A program made the position numbers and the translations under genes. Under the pieces are notes generated by a model. That model made no database searches and was not told the DNA's origin. It worked only from the letters and a program-made list of their open reading frames with translations. A DNA stretch of 64,000 nucleotides from contig JARGOB010000008.1 of NCBI GenBank assembly GCA_029212925.1, positions 1 through 64,000 on the forward strand, in the 5' to 3' direction. Below, piece after piece: positions 7,765 to 17,585 of this stretch. Every line of letters begins with the position of its first letter. Position 1 is the first letter of the stretch. This DNA comes from Coxiellaceae bacterium (GTDB lineage: Bacteria; Pseudomonadota; Gammaproteobacteria; Coxiellales; Coxiellaceae).

Positions 7765-9360
7765 TTGAACAATTTAATGTCGCGATTTATGCAAGGATTG
7801 GTTGCTACTGTATTAGCAACTGTGTCGATAACAGCAAGTGCCGGATTAATGAAATGGCATGCTTGCAGCTCTAACCCCGCTTACCAGTGCGGTAATCTTA
7901 AAGTACCGATGGATTACCAAGATCCCACTAAGGGTTCGATTGTATTGCCAGTTATTTATATTCCAGCATTAAAGTACGCCAGTGGCACATTGTATTTTAA
8001 CTCCGGTGGTCCATGGGGTGATTTTGTTCAGCATGTACAGCGTTTTTATCGGGATCGTTTTCCGAATGAACTGAAACAGAACTTTGATATCATTACGTTT
8101 AACCCACGCTCAGTTGCTCCTAATGCGGTGTTATGTCAGTCAGATGATATGGCGGCGTTATATAAAAACCAAAATACCATTATCAAAACCTTTCCGGGTG
8201 ATAAGTCAGGTGCATCAACACTGTATAATTTAATTGGCTATAAAAATAAAACATGCAACTTTGGGCCGCTGGCTGCTTATAGCGATACCAAAGCGACGGT
8301 AAAAGACCTTGAGCGTTTGCGAGAATTATTACAAATTCACCGGTTGGATTTTTATACGGCGTCTTATGGTACGCATTTAGCGTTGGATTATTTATTACAA
8401 TATCCAACACATGTGGGTCGTATGATTTTGGATGGCAATATGCTGCCGAATAATGATTTGATGGCGAGCAGTTTGTCGCGTGCAGCTGGATTAGATGCGA
8501 ACCTCAATGGTTTTTTTGATTTTTGTGCAGCCGCAAAAACACATTGTGCACTTTACCATAAAGCACCGAAAGAAATGTTAACTGCCGCTGATATGCGTAA
8601 GCATTATCAGCAATTGATGAGTCAGGCGGAGGTGAAGGCGTTACCGACATCTAAAGCTTATGATCAACGTGGATTTAGTGCGGCGATGTTTACTATTTTA
8701 CTCACCATGGATATGGAGCATGCCAGCCAATGGCCTGACTTAGCCAAAGCATTAAACAGTGCTATCGTTAATGGCAATGCTGATTTATTGATGCAGCAAT
8801 ATGTTAGTGCGTTAGCAGGCAAGTACAATGTAAAAACCAATATTTATGACGTCAATGATAGAACGGTCACCGATGTTAATGCACCTGTACTGTGTTTGGA
8901 TTACTTGCACCCTGGCGGCAAATCGAAAACAGGCATGTTGCAACAAATCAGCTATCTGCAAAAATCTTCACCTTTATTGGGCGGAGCGGCGATGACGACT
9001 AAAGCGTTACGCTGTGTTGATTGGCCGATTGCGGCGAAGCCATTATTTCCTGAAGTGCCACCGGGTGGAGTTGAGGCTAAAGGCGCAACGGTGATGTTGT
9101 TTGCGAATAAATATGATCCAGTAACACCGGAAAATAATGCATGGGCGGTGTGGAATTACTTGAAAGCGTTACAAGTGAATGTGCATATGGTGACATGGAA
9201 CGGCATCGGTCATACGACCATTTTAGGCAATTCACCGCGTGGTGATTGCCCCTTTAAAATGATGGATCAATTTTTAATGGGTACCCAAATTCCACGAGTG
9301 ACGCATTGTGTGAATCATGTCAATCCATTTTTACCAAAAGTGAATGATGAGGAAAATTAA
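7765..9360 (+). CDS. Secreted alpha/beta hydrolase with TAP-like C-terminal domain
   Basis: 531 residues. It probably starts with TTG at 7765 because AAGGA lies six bases upstream; the in-frame ATG at 7777 is too far from it. A signal peptide is evident (hydrophobic 9-26, then ASA). The hydrolase core shows the oxyanion region YFNSGGPWGD, the nucleophile elbow TASYGTHLAL (first Gly of GxSxG replaced by Thr), and a TAP-like C-terminal segment with the acid in FANKYDPVTPEN and the His in GIGHTTIL. It resembles the tripeptidyl-aminopeptidase/proline-iminopeptidase-like secreted hydrolases. There are several Cys pairs, as expected for a periplasmic or exported enzyme. The next gene follows directly after the stop codon, so they form an operon. 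Confidence 0.8.
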   Translation: MNNLMSRFMQGLVATVLATVSITASAGLMKWHACSSNPAYQCGNLKVPMDYQDPTKGSIVLPVIYIPALKYASGTLYFNSGGPWGDFVQHVQRFYRDRFPNELKQNFDIITFNPRSVAPNAVLCQSDDMAALYKNQNTIIKTFPGDKSGASTLYNLIGYKNKTCNFGPLAAYSDTKATVKDLERLRELLQIHRLDFYTASYGTHLALDYLLQYPTHVGRMILDGNMLPNNDLMASSLSRAAGLDANLNGFFDFCAAAKTHCALYHKAPKEMLTAADMRKHYQQLMSQAEVKALPTSKAYDQRGFSAAMFTILLTMDMEHASQWPDLAKALNSAIVNGNADLLMQQYVSALAGKYNVKTNIYDVNDRTVTDVNAPVLCLDYLHPGGKSKTGMLQQISYLQKSSPLLGGAAMTTKALRCVDWPIAAKPLFPEVPPGGVEAKGATVMLFANKYDPVTPENNAWAVWNYLKALQVNVHMVTWNGIGHTTILGNSPRGDCPFKMMDQFLMGTQIPRVTHCVNHVNPFLPKVNDEEN

Positions 9361-10155
9361 TTGAAAGTAGGTGTATTAGGCGGAACGGGTTGGATAGGTT
9401 CGCATATTGTTAATTATTTGATTGAGAGCAAAACAATAGCAGCACAAGATGTTTATGTGTCGAATCATTCGGGTGATTTTTCAACGTTTAAGCATAAGGA
9501 TGCGGTGAATTGCACGACTGATAATCAAGCGATTGCTGACACTTGTGATGTGGTTTTCTTAAGTGTACCGCCGCGTTGTGTTGACCAGCTACAAATGCAG
9601 GTGAAGCATGCCTTGGTGATATCAGTGATGGCGGGTGTGCAAATGGCTTCGTTACAGCAAGTAACACAAGCCGATCGTATTGTGCGCAGCATGCCGAATG
9701 CGGCGGTGGAAGTGGGTGAGTCGATGACGCCTTGGTTTGTTACTGATGCAGTCAACCAACAAGATAAACAAACCGCACAACATCTGTTAGAAACATTTGG
9801 TCACGCGATTGAAATTCAAAATGAGGATCAATTGAATTTTCTTACTGCTTTATCTGGTTCAAGCCATGGCACCATTGCCTATTTTCAAGCAGCGATGATT
9901 CAAGCTGCGACGAACTTTGGTTTGCCGGCAGGTCAGGCTAAAGAAATTGTGCAGCAAGTGTTTACTGGTAATAGCCTATTAATGCAGCGTGGCAAACGTG
10001 ATGCGCAAGCAGATGTTGACCTCGTCATTGAGTACGCAGGCACCACAGCTGCGCTATGTACCCGCATGAACGAGCTTGAGGTGGATAAGCGCATTGAGCA
10101 AAGTATTTTGGCGAGCTATCAAAAAGCCAGCTCCAATATGAATTCTAGTGGCTAA
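9361..10155 (+). CDS. Pyrroline-5-carboxylate reductase-like NAD(P)-dependent oxidoreductase
   Basis: 264 residues starting with TTG immediately after the stop of the hydrolase gene; GAGGA lies about eight bases upstream, inside the previous gene. It has the N-terminal Rossmann loop GVLGGTGWIGSHI and the ProC-family elements VFLSVPP, RSMPNAAVEVGESMT (family pattern PNTPA..G.G.T) and the dimerisation-domain signature LTALSGSSHGTIAYF (family pattern ALSGSGPAY). The nucleotide-binding loop is atypical for ProC (GGTGWIG rather than GGGNMA), so it may act on a related imine rather than be the main proline enzyme. A secreted peptidase-like enzyme upstream would fit a role in proline or amino-acid use, but this is inference. 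Confidence 0.75.
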   Translation: MKVGVLGGTGWIGSHIVNYLIESKTIAAQDVYVSNHSGDFSTFKHKDAVNCTTDNQAIADTCDVVFLSVPPRCVDQLQMQVKHALVISVMAGVQMASLQQVTQADRIVRSMPNAAVEVGESMTPWFVTDAVNQQDKQTAQHLLETFGHAIEIQNEDQLNFLTALSGSSHGTIAYFQAAMIQAATNFGLPAGQAKEIVQQVFTGNSLLMQRGKRDAQADVDLVIEYAGTTAALCTRMNELEVDKRIEQSILASYQKASSNMNSSG

Positions 10156-10546
10156 TTTTCTTCTGCTTGTACCATAGGCATTACTACCAGTACCTGCTCA
10201 ACAATTATATTTCAACATTATCAAGAGCAGATGATGCTGGACTTGTTGTTTGCCTTTATACATCATTTACTATGATATGTGCTTCTTGGTGTAGTCGCCA
10301 GCTTAGGAGCAGTTCAATGTACAATTTTGTTCGTGCATATCTTAACAACGCTACTGAATTGCTTTTACATATCACATTGCCGGTTGTGGCGTGGGTTATA
10401 GAGTTATAGTGGTATATAGGTAAGCAAATTCTTAAAAAACAAGAAGATGCTGACTGGGGGAATGGTCTTATTGATGCACTTTCGCTGATTTAAGGCACAG
10501 TTTTCCAGAGACTAGAGGGTTTTAAACTAACGCAAATGTTGTACCA
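10156..10546. other. 391-bp stretch without a supported gene
   Basis: An 80-codon frame at 10167-10409 has no Shine-Dalgarno and no protein-like composition. At about 10425-10491 a short open stretch ending in TAA reads ILKKQEDADWGNGLIDALSLI, which looks like a genuine protein tail but has a stop just upstream; it may be the remnant of a decayed gene. No convincing terminator or RNA was seen. Confidence 0.4.
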
Positions 10547-13500
10547 CTAATGTTTATAAAACGTATAAATAATATCCCCGCCCGATCCTAAATAACTTTG
10601 CGTAGTTTGTATCGCCCATTTGGGGGTAATCATATAGCGTAGTAAGAATGTATTATTTTGATCGATCAAACCGCGGCTGTAGCGTAAATAGATTTTCTGG
10701 GTAATGTATTTACCGACGACGAAAGCGTTCTGTGAATCGATAGGGTTACCAGCGATGTCCATTGAGGTTTCGGACTCAACACCAAACTCACTTAAGCCTA
10801 AGCCATCTTCGAGTTTGCTCATAAAGCTGCCGATGTGAGATGGACCGCCGCTATTGAATGCGTTAATTAATACCGTTAAGTCAGCTGCAGAGCCGCCACC
10901 GCTGGCATGGCCAAGTACTAAATAAGATAAAATATCGGTTTGATTTAAACTGACGGGTGATGAAAACAGTTTGAGTTTGGGATGTTTGGCGGTACCTGTA
11001 ACGTTTACACCAACCGTTAAATCATTCACGCCTAGTTGCATAATGCCGGCGCTGGAGTTGGTGCTTAATGTGCGGCTGGCGGTGACATCTAAGTTAGGAT
11101 TTACAAGTGGGCTATTGCGGTAAATCACCGATGCCTGCGTGATATCCAATTTTTGTCCGTGGGCATCGAACTTGCCATTTTTTAACGATAGTTTTCCATT
11201 GCCGATAAGTGCCTGACCCGGTTCTTCTTGTATGGTTAGGTTGCCAGTCACATTGCCGGTTGCACCAAAACTGTTGACTTTAACATCATCACCCATCACG
11301 ACTAGAATTTTTATCGCTGTTTTCCATTCATTGGGTACGGCGGGGGCTTCGTTAACAAAAACAATTTCAGATGAGGGCAGCGTGACAGAGCTGTCAAAGC
11401 CTTGTGGAGCAATTAACGCTTGTGGAATAATAATTTTTCCGGTAACACGTATTAATTTATTTTTAATGTGTATTTTTAAGTCAGGTGACGCTTCGGCTTG
11501 ATAGTTCATGGTGCTAATGACGGGAACATTGTGGCCGGTGATGCGTGAGTTACCGTCGAGCGTATAGTCGCGTAAGCTCATGGAGCCTTGTGCTCTCAAT
11601 GGCTTTTTATTGCTAAATATTTTTAAACTGTAGTTAAGGTTGCGGTCTACCGTATGTGCAACTAGCAAGCCACCACTTAATTGAATGCCAAGGTCAGGCA
11701 GTGTGATATTGGCTTTGGTGAGGTCGGCAATGCCTTTGATTTTTGGGTTTAACCATTTGCCATCCACGGCAAGTTTTATCGATAGTGGGCCGTTGGTATT
11801 TATTGTGGTAGGTAAGATGATATTGAATTTGCTGAGTTGTTTTAGTTGTAGATCTAATTTGCCTTTAATTGATGGGTTATCATCGGTGGTTAGGTGAGGC
11901 ATTGGTGATGCATTAAATTGTAATCTTAGGTTATCACCACCAGTTGTTGAAAAATTCTGTTGTAATACCAGTTTATCTTTTTTGAAATCAATGGCAGCAA
12001 GGGCTTGCTTAAAACGTAGCGTTTGTTGCAATGCGCCGTCGCCCAGTATTGCAATCAAACGATTAATTTTTATTGTAGCTTGTGCAGCAGTAATGCCGAT
12101 GGTATCACCGTTCACGCTAGCATCAGCATTGAGTTGGCCTTTTAATCGGTAGTCATCTGGATATATACCTTGCAAAGCGGCCAAGTTTATTTTGGCTTGT
12201 AACTTAGCACTCCATAGGCTGGGTGTTTGTTCGCCTGAAAAACATAAGCGGCCACCTTTGGTGCTTAACCAGCAAAACGGTGCGATGCTTTTTTGTTGTG
12301 TGCTGTATGTTAGTTGGATGGGATGATTGAGTCGCCAATGATCTAAGGGTTTACCATTGAGTGATAATGTGGGTATTTTTGCTGCCCATGATTTATTAGC
12401 CACATCATATTTACCCTGCAATGCCAGTAACACTTTCCCAAGGCTGGTATCCATGGTGAGTTTGGCGGTATGGTTTTGTAATGAGCCTCTCGCGGTTAGT
12501 GTCGTATTATCCACTTGTATATTAGGTGTTTGAATTTTTTGTGCATGCACGTTAAGTGTAGAAGTTTTGCTGTTGTTTATGTGGAGTTTCCATTGTGCCG
12601 TTAGGTGTTCAAGTTTATTGGATTCAAAGGCGATTTGCTTGAGCTCGATATGACCTTGAGCATCGGGTTGGTGGGTGTCGCCAGTAATGCTACCTTGACC
12701 ATTGATCGATCCGAGTAACAAGGGGGATAGCCGCTCTAAATGGGTGAGGTTAGCATTCCATTTTAAGTTCCAATTATTTTTATGGTGCCCAACGATATTA
12801 AGTGTGCCTAAAGAGGTGATGAGGCGTGTATTAATGCTGAAATCTTCTAAGTTACTGTAGTGACTTTTGATGATTCCAGAAATCCAATGATCACCGAGTT
12901 GCAGTTTTCTCACATTTAAGTTGCTGGTAATTAATAGTGATGGGTTCCATTGCACGCTGGCTTTGCCGGATAGTGTGCCGCCCAGTGCGCTTGATTCACG
13001 GATCTGTAGTTTTACCCTGTCGAGATTGCCTTGGCCAGTGATCTTTGAAGTGATTAATGGCGAAATTACTGTGGATTTGACCTTATAGTTTGTTGGTGTG
13101 CCGACGACTGAAATGCGCGCATGAATCTTATAGGGTTCATGCAGGTAACTATTAAATACCACGCTTACTTTTTGTTTGGTGAGTATGGCTTGCAGGTGTG
13201 TGTTGCGAATATTAAATGTTTTTTTAGCAGGTTTGCTGTAATACGTTATTCTGTTTACGTTGGCATCCTTAATAGTAATATCAAATGGTAAGGATAAGTC
13301 GATTGAGTCAGTGCTGGCTGGTGTTTTTCGTGCTTTTTTTAACACGAAGTATTTAATGCTACTGGCGCTGAGTTTGTTGACATGTAAATGCAGGGCGAAT
13401 AAATAAATCGGGCGCCAATCGAGTTTCAGTTGATTAACTTCAATGCGTTGGTGCTTATTGATATACCGTATCTGGCTAAAAGTGGCAGTGGTAAATAGGT

Positions 13501-13657
13501 TGCCTTTGGCGTTGATAATTTCAAGTTGGTTGTTCGAAAATTTTTGACTAAGATAAACAACAGACTTTAAGCCGAAAGGCGTGCTTAGTAATATAACCGA
13601 GCCTAGCACTAAGATAATCAGTGTGGCTATTATGCCTATGATGGTTCGTTTTATCAT
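10547..13657 (-). CDS. tamB: TamB, inner-membrane component of the translocation and assembly module
   Basis: 1036 residues; E. coli TamB has about 1259, so this is a short version. An N-terminal signal-anchor helix (about 7-27) is followed by a long beta-rich body of the AsmA/DUF490 type, with many repeated strands such as GNLFTTATFSQIRY and GQGNLDRVKLQIRE. The conserved C-terminal DUF490 domain includes LSYLVLGHASGG, VGKYITQKIYLRYSRGLID and the terminal Tyr-rich strand. TamB spans the periplasm and is thought to carry lipid or unfolded outer-membrane protein toward TamA. Its ATG overlaps the tamA stop codon by four bases, the standard tamA-tamB arrangement. Confidence 0.92.
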   Translation of the reverse strand: MIKRTIIGIIATLIILVLGSVILLSTPFGLKSVVYLSQKFSNNQLEIINAKGNLFTTATFSQIRYINKHQRIEVNQLKLDWRPIYLFALHLHVNKLSASSIKYFVLKKARKTPASTDSIDLSLPFDITIKDANVNRITYYSKPAKKTFNIRNTHLQAILTKQKVSVVFNSYLHEPYKIHARISVVGTPTNYKVKSTVISPLITSKITGQGNLDRVKLQIRESSALGGTLSGKASVQWNPSLLITSNLNVRKLQLGDHWISGIIKSHYSNLEDFSINTRLITSLGTLNIVGHHKNNWNLKWNANLTHLERLSPLLLGSINGQGSITGDTHQPDAQGHIELKQIAFESNKLEHLTAQWKLHINNSKTSTLNVHAQKIQTPNIQVDNTTLTARGSLQNHTAKLTMDTSLGKVLLALQGKYDVANKSWAAKIPTLSLNGKPLDHWRLNHPIQLTYSTQQKSIAPFCWLSTKGGRLCFSGEQTPSLWSAKLQAKINLAALQGIYPDDYRLKGQLNADASVNGDTIGITAAQATIKINRLIAILGDGALQQTLRFKQALAAIDFKKDKLVLQQNFSTTGGDNLRLQFNASPMPHLTTDDNPSIKGKLDLQLKQLSKFNIILPTTINTNGPLSIKLAVDGKWLNPKIKGIADLTKANITLPDLGIQLSGGLLVAHTVDRNLNYSLKIFSNKKPLRAQGSMSLRDYTLDGNSRITGHNVPVISTMNYQAEASPDLKIHIKNKLIRVTGKIIIPQALIAPQGFDSSVTLPSSEIVFVNEAPAVPNEWKTAIKILVVMGDDVKVNSFGATGNVTGNLTIQEEPGQALIGNGKLSLKNGKFDAHGQKLDITQASVIYRNSPLVNPNLDVTASRTLSTNSSAGIMQLGVNDLTVGVNVTGTAKHPKLKLFSSPVSLNQTDILSYLVLGHASGGGSAADLTVLINAFNSGGPSHIGSFMSKLEDGLGLSEFGVESETSMDIAGNPIDSQNAFVVGKYITQKIYLRYSRGLIDQNNTFLLRYMITPKWAIQTTQSYLGSGGDIIYTFYKH

Positions 13658-15381
13658 ATGGTCGGCCCCATGCTAAATTGTATACGCCAATGATTACCAG
13701 GAATCAGTGGCCTGGCTAACGATACTTCAAGTGCACCTACCGGTGATAACCAGACGATAGCTGGGCCCGTACCGGCCAGGTAGTTTCCTAAGAATTTGTT
13801 ACTGACACTGCCGAAATCATAAAAACCGGCGATATAGAGTTGGCCTTTAATGCGTTGTTGCACTTCGACGCTGCCTACCACTAAGTTGCGGCCGGGACCC
13901 ATGGATTGAAACGAATAACCACGTACGCTATCGGCACCACCGGCAAGTAACTGCAAAGACAATGGCAGGTTGTTGATATTATTAATCACTGTATGGCCGA
14001 GTTGGCCTCGCGTAATGAGTCGGGTATGTGTATGTCGTATAGTGTAGAGGTACTTGATCCCTGTTTGCGCTTGAAAGAATGAGTTGCGTGACAGTAGGTG
14101 TTTGGATGCAACGTTTGCTTGCAAATTAAACCGGTAACCTTCGGTTGGGTTCAGTTCTTTATTGGTATGCACGTAGGTCCATTGAATGCTTGGCATTAAA
14201 ACATTGGCATCGACGTACGGTTGTGTGGTCAGCGCGTAACGTTCATTGAGGTACTGCAACATAATGGTTTGTTGCCATTCTTTGGCGGCACCTAAAGCAG
14301 TAGAGTAACTGAACCCAACGGTTCTGTTGTACGCGTTACCGGTGGGGATGGTTAACGAGCCGAAGCCTCCACTAAATGCGTACTGGTCGTTGATAGGGTC
14401 TTTGCCAGGAATGATGTAGTTGGCGATGAGGTAGTTATTCCACTCTGATGCGCGTAAATTTACATTGAAGCGATGTCCCCATTGATTGACGGGTACCCAA
14501 TCAAAACCGAGCAATGCGCGAGGGCCGGTGTCCGTTCCGTAACCGGCGCCGATGATATAGTGTTTGGAGTTACGGTCGGTCAGCTTAACGTCAATCGGAA
14601 CCACGTAATAGGCTTTATTCACCGGTGTATCAACGACGACGGAATTAAAATAGTCACTGTTTATTAGGTTGGTGCGTAGCGTTTGGACTTTCTTGCTGTT
14701 GTAAGCTTGCCCTTGTTTATATTGTAGGTATTCGCGTAAGAATTGGTTATTGAGTTTATTTTTTGAAAACGATGTATGGCCAAATAAAAATTGCCGTCCG
14801 GTGTTGAAGTGAAGAATAATAACAGCCGTATGCGTGTTGGTATTAATCTGGATTTGGCTTTCAACCATTTTGGCATCAAAGAAACCATATTGGCTGGCTA
14901 AGCTAAACATGTGTTGTTTAACGCTTTCGTATCGTGAGGTGTCGAGTGGGTCGCCTACTTTGATTTTGGTGTGTTTTAGTAAACGTTTGTAGGGTTTGAT
15001 TTTACGTCCTGCGCCGCTGATGGTAATGGAAACTTGAGAAACATGAACGCGTGGGCCTGGCCGCACATAGACATGCATTAGCCATTTGCCTTCTTGTTTG
15101 GTTTGGCGTGTGCGTACGCTGGCGTGAAAATAACCATAAGGTTTGACGGCTTGTTCGACGTTGTATGCCACCTCGGATACCGCGTGACGAACCACGAGCG
15201 GTTTTTGATCTTTTTTATTAATTTCTTTAGCAATAATGGCTAATTGGTCTTGTGCATTTTTTAGAGCTTTGCCTTCGATGCCACTGACTTGAAAAGAAAT
15301 AGAAGTTGCTGCGTATAAGCAATACGAACCGAGCAGCAAGCCTAAGGTGGCCAGCAATTGAAGTGGGCGACGAAATTTCAT
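13654..15381 (-). CDS. tamA: TamA, outer-membrane BamA/Omp85-family protein
   Basis: 575 residues from the ATG at 15381, chosen because it begins a good signal peptide (MKFRRPLQLLATLGLLLGSY, cleavage near LYA); the frame is open upstream to 15435, into the divergent coaA start. Three POTRA-type domains lie in the N-terminal half. A 16-strand Omp85 barrel follows, with the lid-lock loop motif GGADSVRGYSFQSMGPGRN characteristic of the family. It works with TamB, encoded directly downstream with an ATGA overlap. The final residue is Ile rather than the usual Phe. Confidence 0.92.
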   Translation of the reverse strand: MKFRRPLQLLATLGLLLGSYCLYAATSISFQVSGIEGKALKNAQDQLAIIAKEINKKDQKPLVVRHAVSEVAYNVEQAVKPYGYFHASVRTRQTKQEGKWLMHVYVRPGPRVHVSQVSITISGAGRKIKPYKRLLKHTKIKVGDPLDTSRYESVKQHMFSLASQYGFFDAKMVESQIQINTNTHTAVIILHFNTGRQFLFGHTSFSKNKLNNQFLREYLQYKQGQAYNSKKVQTLRTNLINSDYFNSVVVDTPVNKAYYVVPIDVKLTDRNSKHYIIGAGYGTDTGPRALLGFDWVPVNQWGHRFNVNLRASEWNNYLIANYIIPGKDPINDQYAFSGGFGSLTIPTGNAYNRTVGFSYSTALGAAKEWQQTIMLQYLNERYALTTQPYVDANVLMPSIQWTYVHTNKELNPTEGYRFNLQANVASKHLLSRNSFFQAQTGIKYLYTIRHTHTRLITRGQLGHTVINNINNLPLSLQLLAGGADSVRGYSFQSMGPGRNLVVGSVEVQQRIKGQLYIAGFYDFGSVSNKFLGNYLAGTGPAIVWLSPVGALEVSLARPLIPGNHWRIQFSMGPTI

Positions 15382-15433
15382 CCTATGGAGTATATCAGTT
15401 TCGCATGGGCGAATCTCGTGATAAAGTTGGCGC

Positions 15434-16369
15434 ATGAATAACGCAGCTTATATTTCATTTGACCGTCAGCAGTGGCAGCAATTGCGCAAAGAAACGCCTA
15501 TGCCATTAATTGAAGCAGACTTGGAACAATTGCACGGCGAAATTGAAATGGTATCGCTGCAAGAAGTGCGCGATATTTATTTACCGCTGTCGCGACTGTT
15601 AAGTTATTACGTTACAGCGCGTCAGGCGTTGCACCATGCCACCAGTGAATTTTTGTCGCGCCCGGAACCTAAGGTACCGTATGTGATTGGTGTAGCTGGC
15701 AGTGTGGCTGTTGGAAAATCAACCACGTCACGTGTATTGCAGGCGTTATTGTCGCAATGGCATGATCATCCGCGTGTGGCCTTGGTACCCACCGATGGTT
15801 TTATTTTTCCTAATGCGACATTGGAAGCACAAAATTTAATGCAGCGTAAAGGCTTTCCGGAGAGCTATGATTTACCTCAGTTATTGCAATTCTTAGCTGA
15901 TTTAAAATCGGGCCAGCCAGCATTACAAGTGCCGATCTATTCGCATCACAATTATGATATTTTGACGGATGAGCACCAAACGGTTGATCAGCCGGATATT
16001 GTGATTTTGGAAGGGCTGAATATTTTACAAACCGGTGGTGTTGGCGCGGCAGCTACTCAACAACAGTTTGTTTCAGATTATTTAGATTGTAGTATTTTTG
16101 TTGATGCTGAGCCTGAGGTGATTGAGCAGTGGTATATTGAGCGCTTTCAAAGTTTTCGTCAGAAAGCATTTAAGGATCCCACCGCTTATTTTCATCGTTT
16201 TTCACAATTGAATAGTGAAGAAGCGGTAAAAATGGCTATGCGTTATTGGCATGAAATCAATTTGTTAAATCTTGAACAAAATATACTGCCTTTCAAGCAG
16301 CGTGCACGTTTAATTCTATCCAAAGATAAAGATCATTTAGTACAAAATGTTTATATGCGTAAAATTTAG
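15434..16369 (+). CDS. coaA: Pantothenate kinase, type I
   Basis: 311 residues, close to the E. coli enzyme length (316). The P-loop GVAGSVAVGKSTTSR spans about 86-100, followed by VALVPTDGFIFPN, RKGFPESYDL, VPIYSHHNYDI and the Walker-B-like IVILEGLNIL, all typical of CoaA. It phosphorylates pantothenate as the first committed step to coenzyme A. It is divergent from tamA, with about 52 bp between the two start codons, so the two promoters must share or overlap that space. It appears to be monocistronic: the next gene is 81 bp away with its own Shine-Dalgarno. Confidence 0.95.
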   Translation: MNNAAYISFDRQQWQQLRKETPMPLIEADLEQLHGEIEMVSLQEVRDIYLPLSRLLSYYVTARQALHHATSEFLSRPEPKVPYVIGVAGSVAVGKSTTSRVLQALLSQWHDHPRVALVPTDGFIFPNATLEAQNLMQRKGFPESYDLPQLLQFLADLKSGQPALQVPIYSHHNYDILTDEHQTVDQPDIVILEGLNILQTGGVGAAATQQQFVSDYLDCSIFVDAEPEVIEQWYIERFQSFRQKAFKDPTAYFHRFSQLNSEEAVKMAMRYWHEINLLNLEQNILPFKQRARLILSKDKDHLVQNVYMRKI

Positions 16370-16450
16370 TCTTTTGACGCCCCTAACACTTGTTATTTTT
16401 TTCTACAAAGTTATACTCCGTGATCTAGTGGGATAAGGGGGAAGTATAAA

Positions 16451-16999
16451 ATGTCCAGAAGTGATATATCGACAAGAAGTGCTGCGTGTGTAGCTTTAGT
16501 TAGCATAGCAATTACCCATGCAGTAGAAGCATGGCAAATTATTACGTCGAGTAAAGGCGAGTATCCTCGGTTTGGTGTAGGTTATATTGGCGGTTTAATG
16601 ATGTTGGCCAGTCTCGGTGTGTATGCGCAAGCGCGACGTTCTGATCGAGTAGTTGAGCCTGTCCCAGTGAATCGCTTTACGAAAGCCAATATCATTGCAG
16701 GTGTTGCGTTATTGAGCGTATCTGCACTGGTTGCTGTGGGTTATTTGAGTGTGAAGATGGGGCCTAGTAGCGAATCGGATTCGGGTATAGATTTTAGTGC
16801 GCATACTAAAGCGATTGTAAATATGGTGTTACGTATTCCAGCGGCCTGGGCAGCTACTCATCTAGTGTCGGCTGCGGCGTCTCATGCCGTTGATTTCTTC
16901 ACTCGCAGGGAACCAACTGACACGGAGCGGGGCCTTCTTTCAGATACTGATGCTCTGGAAGCAGCAGAGAGAGGAGCACCTGTTGCAACGAGACCCTAG
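16451..16999 (+). CDS. Four-helix membrane protein, first of three tandem paralogues
   Basis: 182 residues preceded by AAGGGGGAAG. Four hydrophobic segments (about 10-30, 41-58, 78-100, 122-148) are arranged as two pairs separated by a polar loop with NRFTKANIIAG; the C-terminal tail is polar and acidic. No known family. It shares layout with the next two genes: helix pair, short polar linker with a motif of the type N.F...N, helix, soluble loop with (S/D)..IK, final helix followed by a charged residue pair and a Pro/Glu-rich tail. The three genes run in the same direction with 10-33 bp gaps and probably form one operon. Function unknown. Confidence 0.7.
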   Translation: MSRSDISTRSAACVALVSIAITHAVEAWQIITSSKGEYPRFGVGYIGGLMMLASLGVYAQARRSDRVVEPVPVNRFTKANIIAGVALLSVSALVAVGYLSVKMGPSSESDSGIDFSAHTKAIVNMVLRIPAAWAATHLVSAAASHAVDFFTRREPTDTERGLLSDTDALEAAERGAPVATRP

Positions 17000-17032
17000 G
17001 GTAATTCGGTAATATGTGTGGGAGCAGAAGTG

Positions 17033-17575
17033 ATGTATAAAAACGTAGGGGCAGGTGCCAGCATTGGTTTGTTATTGCTAAATGCCGTTGGCGCTTGGAC
17101 AACGTGGGACTACAGTGAGAGTCAGCCCGAACAATTTAAAGCAATTAAAGTAGGGGCCGGTTTAGTAGCGACATCTTTCTTGGCAGCAACGGCCGTTTTT
17201 CATTATGAAAACCGCCAGCAAACACGGGCGTCACATCCACGACCTGATAATCATGTGATCAACAGTATATTGCAACAAAATAAATTTGTGGCGACCAATG
17301 CCACATTCGCTTGTTTGGGTGTTGTAGCAGAATTGCTTATTTTGGGGATATATGCTGAAAAACATCAAGATGCTAATCACAATGTCACATGGAGTGCTGA
17401 CTTGATTAAAGCGGTTGTCATTACTGGTATGCTTTCTGTTACAACCGCAGCATCAGCAGCGTTAAGTTTTGCGATTGATTACACAACGCAGAACGTTGCG
17501 TCAGCAGGTACAACGGCGGAACCTGGTCGCGATGATGACTATCATCGAATGGCAGCACCACTATCACTGGTATAA
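17033..17575 (+). CDS. Four-helix membrane protein, second tandem paralogue
   Basis: 180 residues from the ATG at 17033, selected because GGAG lies eight bases upstream; an in-frame GTG at 17018 lies before that signal. Hydrophobic segments are at about 5-22, 41-60, 91-110 and 129-152. The spacing of the segments, the loop residues NKFVATNATFAC and the stretch SADLIKAVVITGMLSVTTAASA align by eye with the neighbouring paralogues. The C-terminal tail is polar (AEPGRDDDYHRMAAP). No enzymatic motif is visible. It is 10 bp from the next gene. Confidence 0.7.
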   Translation: MYKNVGAGASIGLLLLNAVGAWTTWDYSESQPEQFKAIKVGAGLVATSFLAATAVFHYENRQQTRASHPRPDNHVINSILQQNKFVATNATFACLGVVAELLILGIYAEKHQDANHNVTWSADLIKAVVITGMLSVTTAASAALSFAIDYTTQNVASAGTTAEPGRDDDYHRMAAPLSLV

Positions 17576-17585
17576 AGGAATCAAT

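Noticed and set aside
10167..10409. 80-codon frame between the reductase-like gene and tamB
   Set aside because: No start signal, no protein-like composition and no neighbour linkage; treated as non-coding.
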